A stretch of DNA of 8,571 nt from Microscillaceae bacterium (GCA_003449595.1 DMHB01000250.1:1-8571); one strand, 5' to 3'; counted from the stretch's first letter, positions 1 through 6,336 are shown. Numbers and translations: made by a program. Notes: generated by a model from the letters alone, not told the origin.

Positions 1-13
1 GCTCTTCCGATCT
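1..13. other. Illumina adapter remnant at the left edge
   Basis: The first 13 bases, GCTCTTCCGATCT, are identical to the 3' end of the common Illumina sequencing adapter. An exact 13-base match at the very first base of a contig is best explained as untrimmed adapter and not as genome. Genomic sequence therefore begins at about base 14. The remnant supplies two of the three bases of the apparent stop codon of the neighbouring minus-strand gene. Confidence 0.93.
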
Positions 14-992
14 ATAATTTTCTGCCCGTTTGGTTAGCAGGGCACTGCGAAGTACAGCGTCCACACTCAGTGCAAGCATAAGCATCCATTAGGTTTTTCC
101 AAGTAAGATCTGTTATTTCTTTGGCGCCAAATTTTACATCGCCACTATCGACTCCGTCGTCTTCCATCAATCCTAAGGCCAACTTTACTTCCTTGGTAAC
201 GGCAGCCATATTGTCGAAGCGTCCTGAGGGATTGAGGTTAGAAAAATAAGTATTGGGGAAGGCCAAGAAAATATGAAGGTGCTTGGAATAGGTAACATAC
301 AAAGCAAAACCCATAATACCCAAAATGTGAAACCACCATCCTATTCGTTCGATGGCTATTAGAGTAGTTTCACCAAGATTTTGGAAAACAGGCACTATCA
401 TGGCACTAAAGGCAAAAAAACCGGCTTGGGTATAGTGTTCAGCGCCTCGCGACTGGAGCACGCTGTCTGCTGCATTCATAGCAAGAATGGCTATCATCAA
501 CAAAATTTCGATGGTAAGAATAAGGTTGGCATCCATCCGAGGCCAAGCAGTCATTTCAGCCTTCCAAAACCGATCAATTTTTAGCACGTTGCGACGAATT
601 AGAAAAACCACGCATACTGCAATTACACCTACGGCAAGAAACTCGAAGAAACTAATCAGAAAGCCATAAAAGCTTGCACCTAAAATCGGAGCAAAGAGGC
701 GGTGTGTACCCAATATACCGTCTAAAATAATTTCGAGTACTTCAATATTGATTAGTAAAAAACCTGCATAGATGATGAAGTGCATAAAACCAACCAAAGG
801 GCGGTCGAACATCTTTTTCTGGCCAAAAGCAATGAGCAGCATAGCTTTTAGTCTGGCAGGTTGGTTGTCGAAACGTGCTACGGGTTTCCCCAATTTGATA
901 TTGGAACTGATGCGGCGTACACGTTTGCTCACCAAGAAGGCAGCGATGCTTAAAGCAATCACAAAGAAAACTTGTTGTAACAATATACTCAT
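14..992 (-). CDS. Membrane-bound iron-sulfur (heterodisulfide reductase-like) protein, 3'-truncated
   Basis: An integral membrane electron-transfer protein resembling a nitrate-reductase-gamma/HdrE-like cytochrome domain followed by a ferredoxin-like iron-sulfur domain. About 326 residues are visible. Hydrophobic segments lie near residues 3-21, 66-90, 105-133, 155-175 and 218-236. Histidines at 71, 222, 238 and 240 could bind haem, though this is inferred. A cytoplasmic tail follows, and the last visible part is a 4Fe-4S motif C307-x2-C310-x2-C313-x3-C317-P. Family members normally continue with a second cysteine cluster, so the protein is cut short. The apparent TAG stop at 12-14 is built from adapter bases. 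The start is the ATG at 990-992, which precedes a hydrophobic segment. No clear Shine-Dalgarno sequence is present. The natural partner is usually a following Fe-S subunit with CCG domains, which would lie off the left edge. The electron donor and acceptor cannot be told from sequence. Confidence 0.85.
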
Positions 993-1018
993 GGGTTAGT
1001 TGGAATTAAATTTTTATA

Positions 1019-1048
1019 AAAGAATAGAAAATATTTGTAAACATCAAA
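1019..1048 (-). promoter_or_regulatory. Weak candidate promoter for the Fe-S membrane protein gene
   Basis: On the minus strand a TTTG (plus-strand 1045-1048) lies 18 bases before TATTCTTT (plus-strand 1019-1026), about 26 bases ahead of the ATG. The -7 half departs from TAnnTTTG at two positions, so this is only a candidate. It would overlap the much better tRNA promoter on the other strand. Confidence 0.25.
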
Positions 1049-1064
1049 TTATTCACTAATTTTG
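1034..1064 (+). promoter_or_regulatory. Bacteroidota-type promoter of tRNA-Phe
   Basis: TTTG at 1034-1037 and TAATTTTG at 1057-1064 are separated by exactly 19 bases. This matches the Bacteroidota primary-sigma promoter form, -33 TTTG and -7 TAnnTTTG with roughly 19-21 bases between. Transcription would start near 1071, giving a leader of about 37 bases that RNase P would remove ahead of the tRNA at 1108. It is the best-formed promoter in the window, which suits a highly expressed tRNA. Confidence 0.75.
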
Positions 1065-1107
1065 TATCCCGTTTCAGAACAAAGTTGTTTTTGATAGGTT
1101 TTTTTAT

Positions 1108-1180
1108 GGTGATGTAGCTCAGTTGGTAGAGCAAAGGACTGAAAATCCTTGTGCCGGTGGTTCGATTCCACTCATCACCA
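1108..1180 (+). tRNA. tRNA-Phe: tRNA-Phe (anticodon GAA)
   Basis: A complete 73-base cloverleaf. The acceptor stem is GGTGATG (1108-1114) with CATCACC (1173-1179), with discriminator A at 1180. The D arm is GCTC/GAGC around AGTTGGTA. The anticodon stem is AAGGA/TCCTT (1134-1138 with 1146-1150), with loop CTGAAAA placing anticodon GAA at 1141-1143. The variable loop is GTGCC. The T arm is GGTGG/CCACT with loop TTCGATT, including one G-T pair at its base. The terminal CCA is not encoded, because CTC follows base 180 of the molecule's discriminator position at 1180, so it must be added by nucleotidyltransferase. It stands alone and is not part of a tRNA cluster. I see no repeat of its 3' end elsewhere in the window that would suggest an integrated element. 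Confidence 0.98.
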
Positions 1181-1267
1181 CTCTTTCCCACCTTCCCTTT
1201 TTCGATTTTCATTTCCTAATTTGTTACATTCTATAAATCGTTTGTAATTCTATATTGTTTTAAAAAT

Positions 1268-1306
1268 AAAAACACCCAAACTATCATTTTTAGCTTAGGT
1301 GTTTTT
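1268..1306. terminator. Two-way intrinsic terminator between tRNA-Phe and the hypothetical gene
   Basis: AAAAACACC (1268-1276) pairs with GGTGTTTTT (1298-1306) around a 21-base loop, and two further A-T pairs are possible just inside a C-A mismatch. The A-tract on one side and T-tract on the other give a U-run on whichever strand is read. It can therefore end both the plus-strand tRNA transcript and the minus-strand transcript of the gene at 1327-1932. Only four pairs are not A-T, so its strength is uncertain. Confidence 0.65.
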
Positions 1307-1326
1307 TGAGTAGGATATTTGGGCTC

Positions 1327-1932
1327 TTAAACAGTAATCATTCTAAGCGCAGCTTCTAATCCTTCAGCGGTTACTTTGTAGGTTTTTCGAGATTGTTTTG
1401 AATCACCGGTTTTTTGTAATTCTACAATCAACGCAGGTTTTTTAGTGCTTAACATTTTGATGCTTGTTGTGATATTAGCACTTTTTTTACCGATTCTTTT
1501 CAACTCTTTTTGAACCACAAAGGCGCCAAATTCTTTCCATCTTTGTTTGGTCTGTAAAAATGCAGCCGCTAACAACACTTTCTCGCTATCAGTTTTAGGA
1601 GTTGCTTGGGCAAATACTTGTTCGAGGGTTTTAAAACTATTTAGATTAATCGATTTACTTGTTTGAGCAGTAGAAGCCTCGGTTTTGTCGATTGTGGGCG
1701 TAGGAGTAGTTTCTATATCAGGAAAAGCATCACCTACAGTACTTTGCGGATAAGTTGCGCCACTTTCGTTTAAAAGCGCTAATGGTGGGTTAGCTTGGGT
1801 GCTTTGCTTGGTGTTTATTTGCAAATTAAGTTTGCTTATTAACCATCTGATGATGCGCAATTGCTCCTGAGATTCTAGTTTACTTAGTAGATTATAGCAG
1901 CTGTAGAGTGCTTCCAGTTCATTTTTAACCAT
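1327..1932 (-). CDS. Hypothetical protein with probable C-terminal winged-helix domain
   Basis: A 201-residue protein of unknown function. Three parts are visible. Residues 1-37 look helical and include a segment, SQEQLRIIRWLISKL, of a kind I recall from uncharacterised bacterial proteins. Residues 38-100 form a low-complexity linker rich in Thr, Ser, Pro and Gln, probably unfolded. Residues 100-201 look like a winged helix: helices near 115-129, 137-148 and 153-165, then a strand-turn-strand stretch (167-188) with a basic turn and a closing helix near 189-198. No signal peptide, membrane segment or enzyme motif is seen. The basic third helix (SANITTSIKMLSTKK) would be the DNA-recognition helix if it binds DNA, which is inference. 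The start is the ATG at 1930-1932, with no Shine-Dalgarno sequence. It appears to be a single-gene unit. Confidence 0.8.
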   Translation of the reverse strand: MVKNELEALYSCYNLLSKLESQEQLRIIRWLISKLNLQINTKQSTQANPPLALLNESGATYPQSTVGDAFPDIETTPTPTIDKTEASTAQTSKSINLNSFKTLEQVFAQATPKTDSEKVLLAAAFLQTKQRWKEFGAFVVQKELKRIGKKSANITTSIKMLSTKKPALIVELQKTGDSKQSRKTYKVTAEGLEAALRMITV

Positions 1933-1955
1933 TGTGAATTTTTATTAAATATGTG

Positions 1956-1963
1956 CAAGTATA
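1956..1963 (-). promoter_or_regulatory. Candidate -7 element for the hypothetical gene
   Basis: On the minus strand, TATACTTG lies 23 bases before the ATG at 1930-1932. It differs from TAnnTTTG at one conserved position. No good TTG is found 19-21 bases further upstream, so the assignment rests on the -7 element alone. Confidence 0.35.
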
Positions 1964-2121
1964 GATAAAAATATGGCGCTAAGTTAAAGAATAAATGTAA
2001 ATAAAAATTAATTTTCAGATTAATTTTATATACTATACTGAAGTTGTCGTGTAATAATTGCAAGAAATGAGAGAATATGCGCTAAATGATTAAAATGGCT
2101 ACTAAAGAACACTTTTTAACA

Positions 2122-2163
2122 GGGTTGGTTTTATTTTAAAAATACCTGCCGATGGGGTTGGTT
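2122..2163. repeat. Short direct repeat GGGTTGGTT in the gap after the yciO-type gene
   Basis: GGGTTGGTT occurs at 2122-2130 and again at 2155-2163, 33 bases apart, just past the stop codon of the gene at 2172-2798. It is direct and not inverted, so it cannot form a terminator hairpin. The rest of the gap 1933-2171 holds another direct repeat, ATTAATTTT at 2007-2015 and 2019-2027, and two very short reading frames. I see no convincing gene or hairpin there. Confidence 0.35.
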
Positions 2164-2171
2164 AATAAAAG

Positions 2172-2798
2172 TTAGACATACAAGCTAATATCCCCTAACC
2201 CTTCACGAAGTATTTCGTAGGGGGTTATACTGAAATCAACAATAGTGGAAGGAATATTATTGCCATAACCACTATCTATAACCATTTCAACCTTGTTTTT
2301 ATATTTTTCATAAATTAATTCAGGGTCGGTTGAGTACTCAATGATTTCATCATCATCTTTGATAGAAGTAGTTACGATGGGATTGCCCAATTCTTGCACT
2401 ACCAAACGTGGTACTTGATGGTTGGGAATACGTATTCCTACTTTTTTCTTATTCATATTCAGTAGTTTGGGCACTTTGGCGCTTGCATTCAAAATAAAAG
2501 TAAACGGGCCGGGAAGTGCTTTCTTCATTACTTTGAAAGTAGGGGTATCTACGTTGGCATACGTGGCGATATGGCTTAAATCGGCACAAATGAAAGATAG
2601 ATTATTGCGTTTTACATCCAGTTTTTTTATCTGACAAATGCGCTCTACAGCTCTTTGGTTGTGTATATCGCAGCCCATGCCATAAATAGTATCAGTTGGG
2701 TAGATAATAATGCCCCCGTCGCGCAAGCATTCTACCACTTTGAGTATTTTCTTCAACTCAGGGTTCTCAGGGTGTATTTTTATGAATTCGGCAGCCAT
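2172..2798 (-). CDS. yciO: YciO-type Sua5/YrdC-fold protein (annotated as threonylcarbamoyl-AMP synthase family)
   Basis: A 208-residue single-domain cytoplasmic protein of the Sua5/YrdC/YciO fold. Visible signatures are [11 protein letters not shown] (34-44), LPGPFTFIL (95-103), GIRIPNH (121-127), VTTS (142-145), PSTIVD (183-188) and REGLGDI (198-204). In true TsaC/Sua5 enzymes, which make threonylcarbamoyl-AMP for the t6A37 tRNA modification, a KxR motif and an SxN motif bind substrate. Here the KxR place reads IKKL (57-60), without the arginine, and VTTS is followed by IKDDD with no asparagine. Both changes, and the N-terminal IHPENP and ERICQIKKL segments, match E. coli YciO as I remember it. 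YciO was reported not to replace TsaC in vivo, so the t6A role is doubtful. The C-terminal domain of Sua5 is absent. The start is the ATG at 2796-2798. The gene is transcribed away from mltG, and no clear TAnnTTTG was found for it. Confidence 0.92.
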   Translation of the reverse strand: MAAEFIKIHPENPELKKILKVVECLRDGGIIIYPTDTIYGMGCDIHNQRAVERICQIKKLDVKRNNLSFICADLSHIATYANVDTPTFKVMKKALPGPFTFILNASAKVPKLLNMNKKKVGIRIPNHQVPRLVVQELGNPIVTTSIKDDDEIIEYSTDPELIYEKYKNKVEMVIDSGYGNNIPSTIVDFSITPYEILREGLGDISLYV

Positions 2799-2803
2799 AT
2801 TTT

Positions 2804-2831
2804 AGAGTATTAAGGTAGTATATACTACTCT
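2804..2831. promoter_or_regulatory. Palindrome, possible operator between the yciO-type gene and mltG
   Basis: GTAGTATATACTAC at 2815-2828 is a perfect 14-bp palindrome. It lies within a second inverted pair, AGAGTA (2804-2809) and TACTCT (2826-2831). It sits 17-30 bases ahead of the yciO-type ATG, and 5 bases before a plus-strand TAnnTTTG site at 2834-2841. A dimeric regulator binding here could affect both divergent genes. No regulator is identified, so the function is inferred. Confidence 0.4.
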
Positions 2832-2833
2832 AA

Positions 2834-2841
2834 TATCTTTG
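2834..2841 (+). promoter_or_regulatory. Candidate upstream -7 element toward mltG
   Basis: TATCTTTG matches TAnnTTTG exactly, but no TTG lies 19-21 bases upstream. If used, transcription would begin near 2848 and give mltG a leader of about 115 bases. It lies next to the palindrome at 2815-2828. Confidence 0.35.
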
Positions 2842-2929
2842 TTTTTATGCACAAAAGCAAGCATTTAGCTTTCTTTTCCTGCTTCACGAAATTTACTTAC
2901 TCAGATTTCTCATTGTTTAGTTTTCAAAG

Positions 2930-2937
2930 TAAATTTG
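2930..2937 (+). promoter_or_regulatory. Candidate proximal -7 element of mltG
   Basis: TAAATTTG matches TAnnTTTG exactly. Transcription would begin near 2944, about 18 bases before the ATG at 2962. The TTG at 2935-2937 that could be read as an earlier start lies inside this element and would not be in the message. The -33 region is poor: the nearest TTG, at 2913-2915, is only 14 bases away. Confidence 0.45.
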
Positions 2938-2961
2938 CACATCGCCTTAAATATTTCTTTT

Positions 2962-4089
2962 ATGAATATACGCCGTTGGTTCGACAAGTTAATCGATGCA
3001 CTTGCTTGGGTTTATGATTTTTTAGCTGGAATGGGCAAATACACACCGGCATTTATGCGGCAGCGAAACTTTCTAATAGGGGTAGCCATCTTTTTATTTG
3101 TGATGATTACTACTTTTTCTGTTTATTTTTATCAACTGTTTTTTACTCCCAACTTGCAGCTTAAAGGCGAAGATACCTACCTCTATATTCCTGAAAAGGC
3201 AACATTTGCAACGGTGTTAGACTCGTTAGAAAAAAACAAAATTTTGCACGATAAAATGTCTTTTGCTTTTGTAGCCAGATTGCTCAAATACCGCGATAAT
3301 ATCAAACCGGGGCGCTACTTGATTCGCAAAAAAATGGCCAACCGAGCAGCTATTTTGATGTTGCGCAATGGCATTCAGGCACCTATGAAACTAACTTTCA
3401 ACAATATCAGAACCAAGGCCGATTTTGTGGAGCGTGTGGGCAAAACCTTTGCTTTCGGAGAAACCAATTTACTGACTTTGTTGGATGATGCGCAGAAAAT
3501 AGGCGAATATGGTTTCGACACTACCAATGTAATGTGTATGTTTATTCCTGATACATACGAGCTTTACTGGAATATTTCGTCCGAAAGTTTTCTCAAGCGG
3601 ATGCACAAAGAATATGAAAAGTTTTGGAATGCTAAACGGCAGGATAAGGCCAAAGCTTTGGGGCTAACCCCCATACAAGTAGCAGTGCTTGCATCGATTG
3701 TACAGGCCGAAACCATCAAAGAGGATGAAAAGCCACGCGTGGCAGGGGTATATCTCAACCGTTTGAAAAAAGATATGTTGCTTCAGGCTGATCCGACTTT
3801 GGTATTTGCTTGGGGCGATTTTTCGATGAAACGTGTGCTCAACAAACACAAAGAAATAGCTTCGCCTTACAACACTTATAAGTACAAAGGATTACCGCCC
3901 GGTCCTATCAACATCCCTGCTGTATCTTCTATTGATGCGGTGCTAAATCACGAATCTCACGAATACCTTTTTTTCTGTGCCCGAGAGGATTTTTCAGGCT
4001 ATCATAACTTTGCAAAAACCAATGCCGAACACGAAGAGAATGCTCGCAAATATCAAAAGGCACTTAACAAAAGACAGATTTATAATTGA
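2962..4089 (+). CDS. mltG: Endolytic murein transglycosylase MltG
   Basis: MltG (YceG family) cuts glycan strands of nascent peptidoglycan at the outer face of the cytoplasmic membrane and is thought to set strand length. The protein is 375 residues from the ATG at 2962, close to the usual length. A short cytoplasmic N-terminus is followed by one membrane anchor (about 36-60) and the extracytoplasmic part. The YceG signature is present: AVLASIVQAET with catalytic Glu250, then VAGVYLNRL, LQADPTL, SPYNTYKYKGLPPGPI and the C-terminal YLFFCA, GYHNF and EHEEN. The reading frame also extends upstream to a TTG at 2935, but that codon lies in a -7-like site, and its nine extra residues have no family support, so I prefer the ATG. 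No Shine-Dalgarno sequence is seen, which is normal for Bacteroidota. It converges on recG, leaving 7 bases between stops. Confidence 0.95.
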   Translation: MNIRRWFDKLIDALAWVYDFLAGMGKYTPAFMRQRNFLIGVAIFLFVMITTFSVYFYQLFFTPNLQLKGEDTYLYIPEKATFATVLDSLEKNKILHDKMSFAFVARLLKYRDNIKPGRYLIRKKMANRAAILMLRNGIQAPMKLTFNNIRTKADFVERVGKTFAFGETNLLTLLDDAQKIGEYGFDTTNVMCMFIPDTYELYWNISSESFLKRMHKEYEKFWNAKRQDKAKALGLTPIQVAVLASIVQAETIKEDEKPRVAGVYLNRLKKDMLLQADPTLVFAWGDFSMKRVLNKHKEIASPYNTYKYKGLPPGPINIPAVSSIDAVLNHESHEYLFFCAREDFSGYHNFAKTNAEHEENARKYQKALNKRQIYN

Positions 4090-4091
4090 CA

Positions 4092-4116
4092 AGTGGCTAA
4101 GAAATTCGACTCCACT
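4092..4116. terminator. Weak hairpin at the mltG/recG junction
   Basis: AGTGG (4092-4096) can pair with CCACT (4112-4116) over a 15-base loop, and a T-rich stretch (GGTTTTC) follows on the plus strand. With only five pairs and a large loop this is a poor terminator. It overlaps the last codons of recG. I list it because no other end signal fits the 7-base gap between the two stop codons. Confidence 0.2.
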
Positions 4117-6205
4117 GGTTTTCTTTGTTCTTATGGTTGAGTTGTATCTGTAAAACTTTGTGCTGCGGCAAGAGTAGGTTGGGGTCTTTCTCGATGATGT
4201 CGGTGGCATACTGTCTTGCCAATTGTAATAAGCCCGAGTCTTGCGCCAAATCAGCGATAAGTAAATTCATTAGCCCACTTTGTTCTTTGCCCATAAGGTT
4301 GCCGGGGCCGCGCAAATTGAGATCTACATCGGCAATTTCAAAGCCATTGGTAGTCCGAACCATTGTTTCGATGCGGATACGCCCTTCTTTGCTTACTTTT
4401 AGCCCGGTCATCAAAATACAGTAAGATTGTTCTGCTCCGCGTCCCACACGGCCTCTGAGTTGGTGTAGCTGAGCTAAGCCAAATTTTTCGGCATTTTCTA
4501 TAAGCATCACGCTGGCATTGGGAACATCAACCCCCACTTCTATTACCGTAGTAGCCACCATAATTTCAGTTTCTCTTCTTTTGAAGCGTTGCATTTCATA
4601 ATCCTTTTCGGCAGCACTTATTTTGCCGTGTACTACACTGATGTTAAGGTCAGGGAAAGCCTGTTTTACCGAGGCCGCCCCATCCATCAGGTTTTTATAG
4701 TCTAATTTTTCCGATTCTTCAATCAACGGATATACGATGTAGGCTTGCCGTCCGGCGGTGATTTCATCGCGGATGAATTGATACACCTTGAGTCTTTGCG
4801 ATTCGGTGCGGTGTGCTGTGCGGATAGGCTTGCGTCCGGCAGGTAGCTCGTCTAATACCGACACATCCAAGTCGCCATACAAAGTCATCGCCAAGGTTCG
4901 TGGTATGGGGGTGGCAGTCATTACTAAAACGTGAGGGAAAATATCGGCAGTTTTTTTCCATAATTTGCTGCGTTGTTCCACCCCAAATCTGTGTTGCTCG
5001 TCGATTACACATAAGCCCAATCTTTCAAATTGCACTACTTCTTCAATCAAAGCGTGGGTGCCAATCAGAATTTTTAGGTTACCATTTTCCAAGCGCCCTA
5101 ACATCACTCTACGGGCTAAGTTTTTGGTTGAGCCGGTAAGCAAGTCGATGGTAATGCCTAATTTTTCGGCATAAGGTTGCAAGCCCTTGAAGTGTTGCTC
5201 TGCTAAAATCTCGGTGGGAGCCATCATACAAGCCTGTAGCCCATTGCCAACAGCAAAAAGCATCGCTACAAAAGCAACCATTGTTTTTCCACTCCCTACA
5301 TCGCCTTGTAGCAATCGGTTCATTTGTCGGCCATTGCACATATCGGCATACACTTCGCGCAGCACTTTTTTTTGCGCATTGGTCAACTCGAACGGGAGGT
5401 GGTGGTTGTAAAAATTTTTAACCAAAGCGGTTTCTTTACAAACATAGCCTTGGTGATAAGATTTTTTGAACTGTTTGAGTTTAAGCAGTTGAAGCTGGAT
5501 AAAAAACAGCTCTTCAAATTTCAGCCTACGTTTGGCTTGTTCGAGCATTTCGTGGCTTTGGGGCAAATGGATATGTTTAAGCGCCTCTTTTTTACTTGTG
5601 AGGTGGTTTTTCTCTAACAAGTAAGGGGGCAAGGTTTCCGTGATGTGAGGCTCGGCTATTTTGAGCAACTCTTTCTGGATTTTTGAGAGGGCTTTGGTGT
5701 TGAGAAATTTTTTTTTGAGTGTTTCGGTCAATGAATAAACAGGCTGCAATCCTAAAACAGGAGGGTTGGCAGGGTCAAACCATTCTGCGTCGGGATGTAC
5801 CATACTGAGGCGTTCTTGGAAAAGCTGTGCTTTGCCGTATATGAGGTAGGTTTCGCCCCATTTTAGGTTTTTATGCACCCATTGAATTCCTTGAAACCAG
5901 AGGAGTTCCATATCGCCGCTACCATCTGTAAATAAGGCAACTAAGCGTTGTTTGTTGCCTTCACCAACTATCCGGCCTTGCAGCAATCTGCCTTTTAGTT
6001 GTACAGGGGGCATTTCATCATCGCCGGCCCAGTTTTTTTTTAAGTGAGCAATGTTTTCTATGCGGCTGCGATCTTCGTGGCGAAACGGATAATAATGAAT
6101 TAGATCGGCATACGTGAAAATATGTAGTTCTTTGTTGAGTAAGGCGGCGCGCGCAGGCCCTACGCCTTTTAAATAACTGACGGATGTTTCCCAAAAATCA
6201 CTCAT
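4097..6205 (-). CDS. recG: ATP-dependent DNA helicase RecG
   Basis: RecG is a superfamily 2 helicase that rewinds stalled replication forks and moves branched recombination intermediates. The protein is full length at 702 residues. The N-terminal wedge/OB region covers about 1-160 and opens with the helix-hairpin sequence YLKGVGPARA. The helicase core has Walker A GDVGSGKT (301-308), the DEQH box (402-405) followed by RFGVEQR, and motif III TATPIPRTLA (430-439). Further on are ATTVIEVGVDVPNA (551-564) and motif VI QLHQLRGRVGRG (579-590). The RecG-specific tail DLNLRGPGNLMGKEQSG (628-644) is present. No key residue is missing. The start is the ATG at 6203-6205, which fits family N-termini. Two A9 runs lie in the coding strand. 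The long gap and strong terminator upstream suggest its own promoter and no cotranscription with the PBP gene. It converges on mltG. Confidence 0.98.
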   Translation of the reverse strand: MSDFWETSVSYLKGVGPARAALLNKELHIFTYADLIHYYPFRHEDRSRIENIAHLKKNWAGDDEMPPVQLKGRLLQGRIVGEGNKQRLVALFTDGSGDMELLWFQGIQWVHKNLKWGETYLIYGKAQLFQERLSMVHPDAEWFDPANPPVLGLQPVYSLTETLKKKFLNTKALSKIQKELLKIAEPHITETLPPYLLEKNHLTSKKEALKHIHLPQSHEMLEQAKRRLKFEELFFIQLQLLKLKQFKKSYHQGYVCKETALVKNFYNHHLPFELTNAQKKVLREVYADMCNGRQMNRLLQGDVGSGKTMVAFVAMLFAVGNGLQACMMAPTEILAEQHFKGLQPYAEKLGITIDLLTGSTKNLARRVMLGRLENGNLKILIGTHALIEEVVQFERLGLCVIDEQHRFGVEQRSKLWKKTADIFPHVLVMTATPIPRTLAMTLYGDLDVSVLDELPAGRKPIRTAHRTESQRLKVYQFIRDEITAGRQAYIVYPLIEESEKLDYKNLMDGAASVKQAFPDLNISVVHGKISAAEKDYEMQRFKRRETEIMVATTVIEVGVDVPNASVMLIENAEKFGLAQLHQLRGRVGRGAEQSYCILMTGLKVSKEGRIRIETMVRTTNGFEIADVDLNLRGPGNLMGKEQSGLMNLLIADLAQDSGLLQLARQYATDIIEKDPNLLLPQHKVLQIQLNHKNKENQWSRIS

Positions 6206-6255
6206 AAGTGAAGTAAAGGCTAAATTTTTGGTGGAGAATTTGTGGGTATTAGCTA

Positions 6256-6303
6256 CAAATTTTTGACCAAATTATGAGCAAAAGACAAATTAATGCGCAA
6301 ATT
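6256..6303 (-). repeat. Four spaced AATTTG hexamers upstream of recG
   Basis: On the minus strand AATTTG occurs four times. The plus-strand CAAATT copies are at 6256-6261, 6268-6273, 6286-6291 and 6298-6303. The spacers are 6, 12 and 6 bases, so the array is symmetric about its centre. It lies between the terminator of the PBP gene and the recG ATG, where the recG promoter is expected. AATTTG resembles the second half of TAnnTTTG, so one copy could be part of the promoter: the minus-strand TTAATTTG and TAATTTGG sites are near matches. Whether the array binds a protein or is chance in AT-rich DNA is not known. Confidence 0.4.
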
Positions 6304-6336
6304 TGCTAAAAAATTATCAATTATATCGGTTTTAAC

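Noticed and set aside
1108..1180. tRNA-Phe as a possible attachment site for an integrated element.
   Set aside because: No second copy of the tRNA 3' end and no integrase or phage gene is seen in the window. The genes on both sides are ordinary.
1006..1212. A minus-strand frame of 68 codons across the tRNA gap.
   Set aside because: It runs antisense through the whole tRNA-Phe and its promoter, so it is a chance frame.
2067..2139. Two tiny plus-strand frames, MREYALND (2067-2093) and MATKEHFLTGLVLF (2095-2139), in the gap after the yciO-type gene.
   Set aside because: They are 8 and 14 codons long, with no ribosome site or promoter match, and are expected by chance.
2122..2163. The GGGTTGGTT repeats as a terminator for the yciO-type gene.
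   Set aside because: They are direct repeats and cannot pair with each other. No hairpin with a T-run was found there.
2847..3017. A plus-strand frame of 56 codons starting just after TATCTTTG and overlapping the start of mltG in another frame.
   Set aside because: It covers the mltG promoter and 56 bases of mltG. Its composition (many Phe, Ser, Lys) looks like translated AT-rich spacer, and no motif is seen.
4764..5339. Minus-strand frames of 76-82 codons inside recG that have arginine- and cysteine-rich translations.
   Set aside because: They are out-of-frame shadows of an intact recG.
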